Positions 12,156 through 23,689 of a stretch of 64,000 nt of DNA are shown in pieces. The translations under genes and the position numbers were made by a program. Positions within the stretch are counted from its first letter, which is position 1. Every line of letters begins with the position of its first letter. This stretch comes from Micrasema longulum (taxonomy: Eukaryota; Arthropoda; Insecta; Trichoptera; Brachycentridae): positions 1 through 64,000 of the forward strand of contig JAGVSM010001179.1 of the NCBI GenBank assembly GCA_022494885.1, given 5' to 3'. Under the pieces are notes generated by a model. The model was not told the origin of the DNA and did not search any database. It was given only the letters and a program-made list of their open reading frames with translations.

Positions 12156-12525
12156 GCCCGCGCATTATTTATTTATTTTATTTATTTCATTTTTTAATTT
12201 ATTTCATTTATTTTATTTATTTTGTTTATTTTGTTTATTTTGATTATTTTGTGTATTTGCTTTATTTTGTTTATTTTTTGTTTATTATGTTTATTTTGTT
12301 CATTTTGTTTATTTTGTTCATTTTGTTTATTTTTTATTTTTTTATACACATATTTTTTTATATTTTTTTATTATTTTATCTATTTTATCTATTTTTATCT
12401 ATTTTATCTATTTATCTATTTTATATATTTAATCTATTACCTCTTTAATCTATTTTATCTGTTTTATTTTTTTTGTTTATTTTATTTATTTTATTCACAT
12501 AAACGCCCGGAGAGCTTTTACAAGT
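12156..12525. repeat. TTTAT/TTTTG simple-sequence tract with LINE tail at its right end
   Basis: About 330 bases of TTTATTTTATT, TTTTGTTTATT and TTTTATCTATT units, with no G or C runs, end at CACATAAACGCCCGGAGAGC (about 12496-12515). That end resembles a minus-strand GCCC/GGGC LINE terminus, so the tract is probably a hugely expanded LINE A-rich tail. Confidence 0.7.
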
Positions 12526-12944
12526 ATGATACATACATACAAGATATATAGTAAAAAATAAAATATAGCGTTTAGTACATTCAAATACATATTCCTATGA
12601 CAAGAAAACGTAATTTATTTATATATATAAAGATGACATGAGGGTATGAGAAGCATTCTTAGAATCTCCATTGAAGAAATTACTTAGTTTTTTTATATTT
12701 CTAATTATGGTTCACTAACTCAATGGAGGACGCTAAATTTGCGGTGTTAAGTAGTGTAATTGAAATATAGTTTTGCAAGATGTAGAGACGGTTTTCAATT
12801 ACGCTATTATTTAGGTAGGTAGGTTTTTAGTATAGTTTATTTTGTCATCAATAACTAATTTTCCTTTTTTGGTGGAGATATCTAAGTTTGATTTTAATAC
12901 CTTCAAATGATACACAAAAATACTGTTAAACATTTAAATCATCA
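12526..12944. other. No supported gene
   Basis: AT-rich, no recognised repeat. Confidence 0.4.
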
Positions 12945-13100
12945 ATACCATTATCATTTTTCACTTTCCGCACCTAATGGTACATAGGGAACTGCATTGG
13001 TACACAAATTGCAGCGTACCTTGATCATTTTTAGGTACAAGAAGGTAGGATGATCAGTTTTACGCTCCAGGTACCTGTGCAGGGACGATGTACACTCTTC
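12945..13100 (-). mobile_element. SINE-A body fragment
   Basis: Reverse complement of the SINE-A body: CTTTCCGCACCTAATGGTAC ... GGTACACAAATTGCAGCG ... GGTACCTGTGCAGGGAC. No tRNA head. Confidence 0.75.
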
Positions 13101-13436
13101 TTAATTAAATAGCGAGTATTTTAAAAACTGCATTGAAGGTTGTTGTAAAAAGATAACTTACTAAATAGTTCTTAAGTGCATATAATATGATACATCTATA
13201 GCAATAACCATTGCGTAGATTAAATCAGCAATAAACGAATGCATGGCTGTGAATCACTTATCTGGCGAATAACCTAGTTTCGACAGAATTAAAAAAATGT
13301 GCAACGCAAGTAAGGTATTTGCAGATATCAGAATGTGTGTATAAATTAGAACTTTTACAAGGAAAACTCTAGTTACATTATTTACGCATTCAATCGCTAT
13401 ATTAGGTCAGTCGTGCACAAATATGTAAGATGGAAA
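13101..13436. other. No supported gene
   Basis: AT-rich spacer. Confidence 0.4.
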
Positions 13437-13818
13437 TATTACTTGTTTTAAAAACATTTTTAAAGTATTGAAGGTCTATGAAATATGGTAGAGTAAATTC
13501 TAAAAAAAATAATTTGTAATTTTGAATTTTTGCAAAAAAGGTCAATCCATTGGTCACGCCCCTAATGCGTCGCGATTCATGTTTATTTGTTCCTAGCCAT
13601 TGAAATTTTTTAAGAACATTATCACGAATCTTGACGTCACAACAACCAAGGCCAAACATGTCGCGTTTTTCGAGTGACATTTTTTGATATTTAAAAAAAA
13701 AGTTAAATATGAAAACATTTCTCCAGAGTATCCATACTGATTTTAAAAAGTTCAATTAATTATTCTAAATGCATTTCATATATTTTTATCTGTATTCGTA
13801 GTATGTGATATTTCCCTA
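13437..13818 (+). mobile_element. MITE-1, copy 1
   Basis: About 380 bp flanked by GGAAATATTAC (left, degenerate) and GTGATATTTCCC (right). The conserved interior is AAGGTCTATGAAAT, ATTGGTCACGCCCCTAATGCG, a CCAAGGCCAAACATGTCGCG block and TATTCGTAGTATGTGATA. Sister copies are 30622-32420 (interrupted) and 37150-37572. Non-coding. Confidence 0.7.
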
Positions 13819-13849
13819 TTTCTTCGATTTCGATTTCGATTCTGATAAA

Positions 13850-14700
13850 TTATTTTGGAGATAAGATCAAATAAGTATTTTAACAGGGGACAGAAAACAT
13901 ACATTTTTAAAACTAGTTTGCTAAACAGTTCATTTTTGGTACAAATATAGGTCGAAGTGGTAGATCAATAAAAACAAGGCTCAACGAGCATATTGCCTCC
14001 TATAGATTAAAAAATGATAAATCTAATTTTGCAACACACTTAAACTTGCTTAACCGTACTTTTGACAGCGAAAACAATATTAAATTACTTCATTTTGAAA
14101 ACAAAGGGAAAAAATTAGATAAATTAGAATCATTAAATATTAATAGAATAACTGAATGCCGTAATAATTAACCAGCAATTGGAATTATCGAAGTCTCCTT
14201 TACTTAAACCATTAATTTAATATATAACTACGCTCCGTTTAATTGAATTATGTACAACTAAAATAATATCATTAACATAAACTTGACAATCAAAATGTAT
14301 TACTTCATTCCATAAACAAATGTATTATCTAGATATGTATCTTGAAATATTTCGTCATTCATATATGTGTATGTAAACTTCCCTGTCAAAAAATCAAAGT
14401 ATCGAGCTACTGTTAAAATGTGTATTTCCTACTCTGCTGTATTTCGCCCTGTGTTCTTTTCCCACCCTTTAAATAATAAATTTAATCCCAAATTCGGTCC
14501 AAAAACTCCAATAAATGAACTGTTTAGCAAACTAGTTGTAAATATTTATGTTTTCTGTCCTCTGTTAAAATACTTATTTGATCTTCTTATCTCCAAAATA
14601 TGTTAAGAATAGTATAAAGCTGTGAACGTTGCAAATAATTCACCAGTCTTGAAGGTGCCTACTAAGGCGAAAGCGCTTGTTGGTCAAAATGATAAAAAAG
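13850..14700 (+). mobile_element. Penelope-like element remnant (PLE-2) with inverted flanks
   Basis: Flanks are inverted copies of about 85 bp (13855-13940 and 14510-14600; shared GGACAGAAAACATA, ACTAGTTTGCTAAACAG). Between them lies a GIY-YIG endonuclease end (13947-14171). Just right of the second flank, 14650-14700 contains a degraded hammerhead-like core (CACCAGTC...GGCGAAAGCGC). Inverted terminal repeats around an endonuclease end are typical of PLE copies. Confidence 0.7.
13947..14171 (+). pseudogene. PLE GIY-YIG endonuclease, C-terminal 74 codons
   Basis: An uninterrupted frame IGRSGRSIKTRLNEHIASYR ... SNFATHLNLLNR ... IKLLHFENKGKKLDKLESLN ending in TAA at 14169. It matches the second half of the PLE endonuclease: the YIGxSGRS strand, catalytic Arg (KTR), the NEH helix, SNFAxHL, and the closing LLH...KGxKLDxLE segment. 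The N-terminal Tyr and the whole RT are missing. Nicking at target sites is the family role; this copy is dead by truncation. Confidence 0.85.
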
Positions 14701-14984
14701 TCAAACTAAACCGAAAAGTTTCATTGATCTATTTATAATTTTATCAAAATCATTTATTTTTCGTGGTGAATCCGGCCCTCAGCATGTCATACGTTTTTGT
14801 GAGTACGAAAATAAAATTAATTCGCAAAACGGAATGTTGAGCAAGATTACGCAAAAGTGATTATCCTTTGAATACATAATGAGGTATAACATATGAGGTA
14901 ACGATCTCAAATCTTTATATGGTAAAAAAACATTTTATTTTTGTTAATTTGAATAAACGGCTAAATCACGACACTGCACTATGT

Positions 14985-15650
14985 GGGAGCGCAGTGAGTA
15001 CACTGCTTGATGATATAAAATTACGCTTAAGTATAGTATATTCATTTGAAAAAGTAATTTGGTACGCATAGAATTAAGAATAGTCTAGAAACCGTATACG
15101 AGCATCAAACAGAAGGCGACTAAATTACTCATAAATCAGTAGTTCTACGTTTTGCCCATTAGTTTCTTTGTAGACGTCGCTCAGTACGCAACTCCTGATT
15201 TGAATTCAACTATGCCGTGGTGTGTCTTTTTAAAGTGTAGAAATACTGCTAGGATCTTAAAGAAACAGGATGGGATCACATTTCGTGTGAAATTATCAAA
15301 CGAATGTTTAAGTAGCAAATGCATTACTTAAAAATGGAATTATTTTTCCGCCTGTCAGATTGTCGAAAAAAAGAATATAGACATTTCGTTAGTGTTGCCA
15401 GGGTAGTAAATTTTTTACCCTATTTTGCTCATCTAATGAGAGAACTTATGAAAATTGGACCTCGGATTAAACAACTCTGTGGTGGACATTTGACTGACAT
15501 TATCTTTAAAACATCAAATAACATTTAACATGATATAAAAATATCCGTTTAATGTAAAATTAAATTTGTTTCATATTTTAAGTTCAAAGTTTATTAATTC
15601 AATTACTCTTTACTTATATCTACTCTGTTGTGTCAATCAATAATTCCGCG
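14985..15650 (+). mobile_element. THAP-exon repeat, copy 2
   Basis: About 660-bp repeat with a promoter-like 5' part, the THAP frame at 15212-15331, and a 3' half shared with 20885-21400 (AATTCAATTACTC, TGTGTCAATCAATAATTCCG). Copies on both strands indicate transposition. No terminal repeats were identified. Confidence 0.6.
15212..15331 (+). pseudogene. THAP zinc-finger N-terminus, 39 codons
   Basis: ATG at 15212 gives MPWCVFLKCRNTARILKKQD, then GITFRVKLSNE and a stop. C4 and C9 form the C-x4-C half of the C2CH finger, and GITFR is the conserved (I/V)(S/T)FHxFP-like strand. The second Cys...His pair is absent, so this is either exon 1 of a spliced frame or a truncated relic. THAP proteins bind DNA and include P-element transposases. 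Confidence 0.65.
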
Positions 15651-15849
15651 TGCACAATAAAATTTTAGAGATGTTAACAAATTGCTTCTTTTTTTTTTTT
15701 TTACCTTACGTGTTATGATTATATTTTTTCCCATCGTGCAACATTACGCGGCGACATCACGAATGCGCGCGGTGAAAGTGGGGCATAGTGAGGGGATTAT
15801 TGGACACAGTCCGATGTATTCAAATATGATTCTACGCTCCTTCTGGACT

Positions 15850-16467
15850 ATTCTTAACTACTCTGTACGTGTGATGTCACTGAACTCCTTCTAAACGGCT
15901 GAACTGATTTACGAGCGATTTTCAGAGAAATATAGATCTTTGCGATGGGCGTGTTCGTAGATATTAAAATCTTCAATCTTATGTGCAATACCAGGGTTGC
16001 ATTCGAGGAGAATGCATTTACAAAAAATGGAAAAATGTTGTTTTTTTTGTGAATAAAAAAAAAATGATTTTGAATATAATAGGATTTGTTTTTTGTGGAA
16101 CTCAATCAAATTCTTTCCTTAAATTCCGTATAATTTCTACCAATTTATTCCTTTTTACTGGATTTTTAGTAATACTAAAATAATATTAAATTTAATTAAA
16201 CTCGTATTCCTACATAAGTACACCTCTTTGTTGGTGAGAAGACCGGAGTTTGACGTTTGCAAAAAGAATGCCATATTTGAAGAAATATTTATGTTTTGGA
16301 ATTCAACCACAGACAAGTACCTACTTAAATTTAATATTTAAATACTAACAATTTTTAGTTTTGGAATTTAATCACAAACAAGTACCTAAGTACCTACTTA
16401 TCAATGAAAAGTCTTTTTCCAAGGCAAGCCAACGTTCGGGCAGGACAACGTCTGTCAGGTCAGCTAG
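15850..16467 (+). mobile_element. Non-autonomous Helitron, copy 1
   Basis: The 5' part TCTGTACGTGTGATGTCAC ... AAACGGCTGAACTGATTTAC is the standard insect Helitron head. The 3' end has CAACGTCTGTCAGGTCAGCTAG followed by T, i.e. a CTAG end and insertion before T. Short frames inside are non-coding. Compare 30682-31507 and 56666-57150. Confidence 0.8.
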
Positions 16468-17214
16468 TTTATTATAAATTGTGACGCTATATGAAGTTTA
16501 TAGAATTTGAGTAATATCACCAGGTACAATTAAAATAAAATACAACTAAAGAAAATTAAAACTAGGACAAAAAAAAATTAAATTTCTATCCCATGGCACG
16601 CTCTGGTCTATCAAAGCGATTGTTTAAATCTAAAAAGACTAACACCAAAAAATCCAGATCTTGTATCGAGTTTACAATGCGACACAATCAGGGTATTGGT
16701 GCATGCAAGCCATTGTTTATAAGACCTGGGCCTCGATCATGATGGGAAGATAAAGACGTCATACCTTCACCTTGACGGTATAGTTGAAGATAAATTCACT
16801 GTAGCGATTATAAAGATATACTACCGACCCCCCACCTTCAAGTTTTGAGTAGGTACATCGATATGAATCAAGGGTAAGCGTACGTCACGGTACACATATC
16901 TACTCTCTAAAATGACATAGCTTCAGTATGACGTCATGTTTGAAGATAAAAGTCTCCCGGCCGACTACAAAGGTATAGTACCGATACCCTCACCATCAAG
17001 TTTTGATTTAAGTACATCATTTTATACGACGGGTCTAGAACCCCTCGATACGTTTATCTACGCATTAAAAAAAATTTCTTTTAATTATGATTTATCAAAA
17101 ATTTTAATCGTTTTGATGTTGGCACTTTTTTCTTAAAAGCCTATTAAATATATGAGAGAGTAAAAGTAAGTTTTGAAGTTGAATTAAATTCCGTCATAAC
17201 TGTCGCTTTAATAA
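16468..17214. other. No gene; contains a ~155-bp tandem duplication
   Basis: 16788-16858 and 16943-17013 are diverged repeats of one unit (GAAGATAAA ... TATAGTACCGA-CC ... CAAGTTTTGA ... GTACATC), each associated with GACGTCAT. The rest is AT-rich. Confidence 0.5.
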
Positions 17215-17765
17215 AATGAACGCCTAGATGTGAAAATCATTTTGCTAGGATCTGTCCTATCAACAAATTAGAGTATCTAGGCGTCAGACACAGATTATAT
17301 GCGTCAGAAAGTTACCACTCCAAAAAAAATGTTTAGTTATTATATGTTTTCATCTGCTTTACTATATTTTCGAGTGTATGTATCGAGACGTTAAAGAAGC
17401 TGGCTTTACAGACGATCGCTAAGCGTACCGTCTAGGTGATTTCCAAAAGTCATGCAAAATTCATGTTCAAGCAAGCATTTTTTGCTTGAATTCGCATTTA
17501 TTGAAGTTTAAAATCGCTTTGAAGTGAGCAATAGAAGCCTATTTAAACTATAAATGAGAACTATTTTAAATGTCAATGACGTAAGAAAGGCGGAATAATT
17601 GTTTGCGGTCATTCCATTGGCTTGTTTCGATCATATGATGTCAATGTGAAAAAAAAGTAGAACATACCGAGGTAAGATACAGACAGTACAGAAGTTAAGC
17701 ATACCGTTTCGATATAGCATACAGATGAAGATAGCGATCATAATCGAGGCACGATTATGAAATAA
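17215..17765 (+). repeat. Dispersed repeat S, copy 1
   Basis: About 500 bp shared in order with 59140-59660: GCGTCAGAAAGTT, a TCGAGACGTTAAAGAAGCTGG block, CAGACGATCGCTAAGC, TCATGTTCAAGC, and CATATGATGTC-AT near the end. No coding signature. Confidence 0.65.
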
Positions 17766-17799
17766 TCTAGCGTAAGATCACTATTTTCAATAAATATTT

Positions 17800-17882
17800 T
17801 GTCTCAACCATGCCGGAAATCGAACCCAAGATATCTTGCATGGTAGGCAAACGCGCTGACCATTACACCACGCGGCCGAAAA
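17800..17882 (-). mobile_element. SINE-A tRNA-like head
   Basis: Reverse strand carries an RNA polymerase III A-box-like TGGTGTAATGG and B-box-like GGGTTCGATTTCC separated as in a tRNA, then CATGGTTGAGACAAAATATT. This matches the head of 39484-39741. Acceptor pairing is absent, so it is not a tRNA gene. Confidence 0.75.
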
Positions 17883-18454
17883 AAAATACGCATATTAAAA
17901 ATTGTTGTTGTGTTAGAATAATAGTGTCGTGGTGAATGAACTATAAGAAACGTTAGGTAGGATGTGTAACGATCTCACGATGCATGACGTCACCACATGC
18001 TTTCATTTCACTGCCTATCTGTTTGAGTGTTCAGCGCTTCCATTTCCAAATTCCACGAAAACGTGAGTATTGAAATAAAACTTTTTGCCAAACAATCAAA
18101 AACACCAACGGAATTTTGAGTTCGTCCGAATATTTTTATTTTTTTATATTTTATTTATTTATTTATATACGGCATTTCTTTCATTAACATATATGTGGTA
18201 TAAAGAGTGCTTAAAAATGAAAATATAAAAAATCGAGTATGAAATATTAATATGCTCGTACTATACACATTATAAATTACTTAAAATACATATAAATTTT
18301 AAAGAAATTATTTTATTTTATTTTATTTTATTTGGCATTTTTACAGCTATTGCATAAACAAAATAAGTAGAAAAATCTTAACAATGCTAAAGCCAAATTA
18401 AAAAATCCACTGTAAATATAATGACACATAATATTTATTTATTTTATTTTATTT
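17883..18454. other. AT-rich spacer with (TTTTA)n runs
   Basis: TTTTA/TTTAT runs at 18135-18175, 18308-18332 and 18430-18458 look like LINE tails. No gene. Confidence 0.5.
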
Positions 18455-18469
18455 TTTCAAGAATTAACG

Positions 18470-18689
18470 GTACAAGTACCTTTTATATATATATATTTTT
18501 TTTTTTTTTTTAAAAAAGAAATATTTGGGTTCTTATGATATACCCAAATATTTAATTTTGAGGGCCATTTTCGACGAGTTGTAAATAACTCACTATTAGA
18601 AAATGGAATCAAGTTGGGGTAGAGTGGAATTCGAACCACGGACCTTTGGTCTGTTAGTCCGAGACACTAACCACGGGACCACAACCTGA
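18470..18689 (-). mobile_element. SINE-B, copy 1
   Basis: Minus-strand tRNA-derived SINE: head GGTTGTGGTCCCGTGGTTAG, B box GTGGTTCGAATTCC, then CCCAACTTGATTCCATTTTC, GTGAGTTATTTACAACTCG and AAAATGGCCCTCAAAATTAA, ending near AAATATTT. Sister copies at 25572-25756 and 27512-27685. Confidence 0.85.
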
Positions 18690-18696
18690 TATACAT

Positions 18697-19395
18697 ACAT
18701 AAGTATTTACAGTGGAGTATATACAGTAACAACTTTTTCAATGCTTACTTAGAAAGAACATAATTAAAATATTGATTCCACACTAAAATGTTTTACAAGT
18801 AATTGTTTATAAGCTGGAAATTTCAATAAAAATATGTCACCTAAATCTGAATGTTTATTACCCAGCGCATGTAGACGATTCAGTACTGAATTGCTAGAAT
18901 ATATTGAGATATGATTGTTGCAGTGATAAAGTTGAACTAGCCTAGTCACTCTAACTGGTACTTTAAAACCTACGAGGGCCAAAATTTCAGGGCTGTCCAA
19001 TACTGAATTAACGATCTTAAATAGAACTAATAAATCATTAATAGTTCTCCTGTCCCTTAATTTAATAAAATTTAATATATTTAATAAATAATCATAGTTA
19101 CGAAATTCATTACGTATTCCTAATTTAAAATTAACATATCTCAAAAACTTATTCTGAACTCTTTCTATGGTAATTTGGTGAGAGGCATAATAAGGGCTCC
19201 ATATTGTAGAATTATACTCCAAGATGCTTCCCACCAAGGAGGTGTATAAAATTTTTAAAGTGTTTATATTTTTAAAGTCCTTAGTGATGCGTAAAATAAA
19301 CCCAAGCGTCTTCAAAGATCTACTACTAATATCATTAATGTGACTGATAAAAGACAATTTCTAATCAAAAATCACACCCAAGATAAGAAAAGAAG
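18697..19395 (-). mobile_element. Jockey-type LINE, polymerase C-terminus (197 codons open)
   Basis: Minus-strand frame 19357-18764 is open for 197 codons: ISSRSLKTLGFILRITKDF, SLVGSILEYNSTIWSPYY, VQNKFLRYVNFKLGI, LRDRRTINDLLVLFKIVNS, SVLNRLHALGNKHSDL. This is the thumb and C-terminal region of Jockey-like polymerases. The same frame continues upstream as LGVIFD, a TAG, then KLSF (RT domain 7-like). The RT palm and endonuclease are missing through 5' truncation. The 3' UTR runs to the SINE-B. The long open frame suggests a fairly young copy. Confidence 0.85.
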
Positions 19396-19999
19396 TTTAG
19401 TAATTGTATTTGTGTGACGTTTGTATTCATGTGTATGTGAATGTGTGTATGCGTGAATGAATGAGGGAGAAGATACATGTGCGTGCGGGAATGAATGAGG
19501 GAGAGGGTGCGTGTGTGTGGGTGCGTAAGTATAAAAAATAATTGTTTAAAACTTGTAAATTGTATTAAAAATGGTACAATAAAGAGCTTAGTAAAATTAT
19601 AAAATAACAAATTACATTAATCAATCAAATTATAACTATTCCAACCCAATCTCCTGAAGTTGATTTGCTCTTTTTGACAAAAATATGTTGGTCACTTTAT
19701 TTTTTAAGTTAGGCAGAGATAAACTTAATATATAAAAAAATATGCATATTCATTCCCGGTATTCTGTAATCTAAAAACAGGTGAGTTATATTGAGCTACC
19801 GTTAGAGAATTTTGACAATAAAATATTGTAGATGTTCTGCTTAACCTAGGTGGTACATAGAATTAAATTATTTTCAGTAGATCAGGGGTATCAAACATTG
19901 TTTTTTTTGTGAAATTATTGGATTTACACATCTATGGAGTAAATTATCAAGATAAAAAGGTCAAGCAATTTACGGGGATTTCGATCTTGTTTAAATTTG
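19396..19999. other. No gene; GT-rich simple sequence
   Basis: 19405-19530 is GTGTGTATGCGTG-type purine/GT-rich sequence. The remainder is AT-rich. Confidence 0.5.
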
Positions 20000-20530
20000 T
20001 TGCAACAGAGAGGGAAAACTTTATTGAAAAGGGAATATGGAAGACTTGGCATTTACAGGGCTTACGCTCTGTCATTGGCTGGTTTAAGTGGCCACTTTAC
20101 ACACTGTGTAACATTCACCATTCTGCCCATATTTAAACATCCACATTTCCTCAACTCTTCCGTTTGTTGACTTTTGTGAAGTAAAGGAGCTGAAACCTTT
20201 ATTATGTGGGTGAGATTCATCCGGCTGAACCAAATCACCTACTAGGCAACGCCTGAAAACAATTTTCCAATTTTTATACTTCTTCTTTTACCAGGTAGTT
20301 TATTCAACAATGTTTGGGTATGTTCAAATGCTTGCAGACTGACTGGACTTTCTCCCAAGGGAGTCATTAATATTTAAATTTATTGCAACAAAGAGGGAAA
20401 ACATTAGTGAGAAGGGAATAAATTTAAATATGAATGCTCTGTTGCAATAAATTAAAAATGAATGACTCCCTAGGGAGAAAATCCAGCCAGTCTGCAAGTA
20501 TTTGGACATACTTAAATATTTTTGAATTAC
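20000..20530 (+). repeat. Family P, copy 3, subtype A, with inverted terminal part
   Basis: A complete unit (palindromes 20086-20097 and 20097-20111; ACAGG...CTGT box at 20055) is followed by its own inverted end. TTCAAATGCTTGCAGACTG and CTCCCAAGGGAG are mirrored by CTCCCTAGGGAG and CAGTCTGCAAGTATTTG at 20465-20512. Confidence 0.8.
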
Positions 20531-20559
20531 CTAGGATCTTGTGTGCATCTCAACTAAAA

Positions 20560-20800
20560 ATAAATAAATAGGGGCTAGATTTCTTAGTGTCCATGCGCTT
20601 TGTAGTTGCAAGACTAATCTAATCTAGCTCATATATATCAACATTGTAATATATCATAATTGGAGACGAGGAACTAGAATCCCAACCGTCCATGCGCTCT
20701 GTAGCTGCAAGACGTGCTGGGGTAATTATTTATTGTACAGTGCCCTTGATGTGATTTTCAAAAAAATAGCGCTCTACAAATGATCTAAATATATATATAT
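20560..20800 (+). repeat. Motif-array element, copy 2
   Basis: 24-base motif copies at 20589-20612 and 20688-20711. They are followed at 20739-20773 by a hairpin-type 3' end (AGTGCCC ... AATAGCGCT) and an AT run. The hairpin is the same as the 3' end of the L2-like LINE at 41640-43345. Confidence 0.75.
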
Positions 20801-20884
20801 ATAATGGGGAGTGACGTCTTACAATAGTTAAAATATTTATTTTTAATTATTAATATTTTTAGGATAACATATAAATTGCAAATT

Positions 20885-21540
20885 TTATCGTATACACGGA
20901 ATCATTGATTGACACAACAGAGCGAATAAGTAAAGGGTCATTTAATAAGAGTAATTTAATTAATGAACTTTTAACATAAAAAATAAAACAAATTTTATTT
21001 TACATAAAACGTATATTATAATGCCATGTTAAATAATATTTAATGATAATGTCGGTCAAATATCCACCAAGGCGTTGTTTAATCCGAGAGGTAAAAATTT
21101 CATCAGTTCTCTCATAAGATGAGCAAAAGATAAGCTTAAATTCCTTCTTATGAATTAAAAGTAGCGTAAAAAAATTTACTACCCTGGCAACACTAACAAA
21201 ATGTCCGTTTTGTTTGATAATCTGACAGATGGAATAACAATTCAATTTTTAAGCAATGCATTTGCTACTTACACGTGCATTTGCTACTTACACATGAAAT
21301 GTGATCCCATCTGATATTCTTTAAGATAAGGGATCTTAAACAAACAGGATGCGATCTTTAAATATATCTGCACTTTAAAACGACACAACACGGCATAGTT
21401 GAATTTAAATCGGGAACTGCGTACTGAGTGAACTAATGGATCAAAAAATAAAACTTATCCTTTAAGAGTAGTTTGGTCGCTTTCTGTTTGATGCGCTTAT
21501 GCGGTTTCTGGAATATTCTTAATTCTATGGAATAGCATGA
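20885..21540 (-). mobile_element. THAP-exon repeat, copy 3
   Basis: Minus copy of the repeat at 14985-15650. Its THAP start (21396-21394) reads MPCCVVLKCRYI, then a stop: C-x4-C intact, broken at residue 13. TTTAAGAGTAGTTTGGTCGC upstream is shared with copy 1. Confidence 0.6.
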
Positions 21541-21639
21541 TAAATTGTGAACAAACAAATAAAACTTTATAAAACTAAATTATGTTACTTTACTTAAAAT
21601 ATTTTCCATAGTTACACCGGTGAAATTCAAATATGTGAT

Positions 21640-21960
21640 TTCGCATCAGGGTTATATGTCACGAAACGTAAATATTTTGACATTTAATATTAGGTGTTGC
21701 CAAGCATCAGGTTGAAGTGTGACGATATTAAAAAATATAATAATCCCGATCGATAACTTTCACGGATGTTCCATCGAGATGGCGAATACGACAAACTACC
21801 ATGGTGAGAAATTGTTATCACGTCGCTTATTAGCACGTCAATAGTCATTTGTGATTGAGTTACAGAGCATTTGAGTGTTACATGTATTGTATTGCCTAAT
21901 GGGTACTTAGCAGTTTTAATGTCTGCGTGCCAGTTCATAGGTTAGCCGTTCAGTCCAATG
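21640..21960. repeat. Dispersed repeat V, copy 1
   Basis: Blocks GACATTTAATATTAGGTGTT, ACCATGGTGAGAAATTGT-ATCACGTCG and AGTCATTTGTGATTGAG recur, inverted, at 55470-55600 and in part at 56300-56360. Unclassified, non-coding. Confidence 0.6.
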
Positions 21961-22849
21961 CATGACCATTTAAAATCGTAATTTATTTTTAAATTGATAG
22001 TTTAAAAACTCATCGAGAAGAAGTTGTTTTGCCAATCAGATTCAAGCGTGTCTATCGTGTCATGATTAAGTTATAAATTTGCATAATTCTTATGAATTAC
22101 AGTATTTTTTTGTTTTATAAAACAAATATTTTCGACAGAGATCGATTGTAATTGGAAAATAAAGCATAAAGTTCTAAATCATGACGCATAGTCAAAAATA
22201 CACATTACAAGCGCGTAGCAGAAGGCATTTAAACTCTTGTGTGGCTGGGATGTAAAACGAGTCTCTTGATATATCTCTCTAATTTTTTGTAAATGATGAA
22301 GCTGTATTTCGAAATCTCAATGGGCATTTTCACAACGGATTTGGAAAGTAAAATTTGTATAAATACGCAGGATTTTAGTATGAAAATATTTATCCCTGCT
22401 ATGCGTGGAATAATTATATGAATAAAAGTGATGCCAATGCAACAATAAATCTGTTCAACCGTATAAGAAAGAGCACAATAATAGAACTTAAAAACAAGGA
22501 TGGCAGGGACGCTGTTCTATGGCTGGTGTTTATGTGAAAGAGACAACAGCTTCCTGATAGCCCGATAGATACATGTAAAATGCATAAAACATAGAAAAAA
22601 TCAGTTGCGTGTCTTTTTCTCATTTGTACAACCAATTAGTTGTTGGTAGTGTGCGGGAGTGCACGCTTATTAAATAACCGGCGTACTTATGATTTTTTAA
22701 TTTATTTTGCCATACCTAACAGGCCTTAATTATATTACATTTTTTATAAATTATGGAAAAGGATTTTTAAAACAGTATGTATAAAACAGATTCGACATGA
22801 CGCTTAAAAGAAGAAGAAATTAAGATATTTTATAGAAGGGTAAATGAAA
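21961..22849. other. No gene; contains repeat W at 22225-22400
   Basis: 22225-22400 (CTTGTGTGGCTGGGATGTAA ... GGGCATTTTCACAAC ... TTTGGAAAGTAAAATTTGTA) recurs at 27290-27450. The rest has no recognised feature. Confidence 0.5.
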
Positions 22850-23035
22850 GTCTAGGCATTCACATGGCTTACGACCTGTCGTTAGCTGGTTTAAATGGCC
22901 ATTTTACACACTGTGTAACATTCAACATTTTCACAAAAATAAAAATACCAGCTTCTTTTACTTCACCAAAATCAACAGATTGAAGAATTGAAGAAATATG
23001 GATGTTCAATATAGGCAAAAAGGTAAATGTTCAAT
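22850..23035 (+). repeat. Family P, copy 4, short fold-back
   Basis: The central palindrome reads AAATGGCCATTT (22893-22904), with both arms changed symmetrically relative to AAGTGGCCACTT, followed by TTACACACTGTGTAA. It then folds back through TTTTACTTCACCAAAATCAA and ATATGGATGTTCAATAT. Confidence 0.75.
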
Positions 23036-23689
23036 ATTTTATTCTTGCATTTTCTCGGGTTCAATCCCCATCCAAGGCCGACATATTCATTAAAATTAGA
23101 TTTTTTACAATATTAAGCGGTCCACGTACAAATGAATAAGTACTATATAGTAATACAGATTATTTCAATGTGAAGAATAATCGAGATGTGTTTTATTTGG
23201 TATACCGAAGTTGTGAACTATCAGAGCAAATAGTGATTTTATTTACAGGTAAGCTGTAAAAAAATATCATATATTTGTACCTACATAGAGTAATATAATG
23301 TTAGTAATATATACTATAAATAAATGTTTTTCAATGGTTCTGTGTGATACAACAATTTTTATCCATGAAATCAACTCAAACAACGTAACTTCGTATTATA
23401 ATATATTATATTATATATATATATATATATATGTATATATCATCCATTACTTTAATACATAAATCATTAAAAAATAAATGAAAAATAGCACTATGGATTC
23501 AGTCGATATTAGAAATTCAATTGAAATGTCAACTGGCCGAATTGTTCTAGAAATTAATAGTGCTAAAAACGGCCGCGTCGAGTGCCATGTGTCCTGCAAT
23601 ATGAGGCATGAAAGTAATTATGGTCTTATGTCGAAAGTACCATCTCAAAGAAAAAAAGCCCTTAAAAGATACTGTTTGAAATAGTTTTT
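23036..23689. other. AT-rich spacer with (TA)n
   Basis: Includes a B-box-like GGGTTCAATCCC at 23058-23069 (possible SINE scrap) and an AT dinucleotide run at 23400-23440. Confidence 0.4.

Noticed and set aside
12222..12551. 109-codon Phe/Tyr/Leu-rich frame as a membrane protein
   Set aside because: Direct translation of TTTATT/TTTTGTT simple sequence.
15854..16183. Overlapping frames on both strands
   Set aside because: Lie in the non-coding body of a non-autonomous Helitron; the same frames are broken in its other copies.
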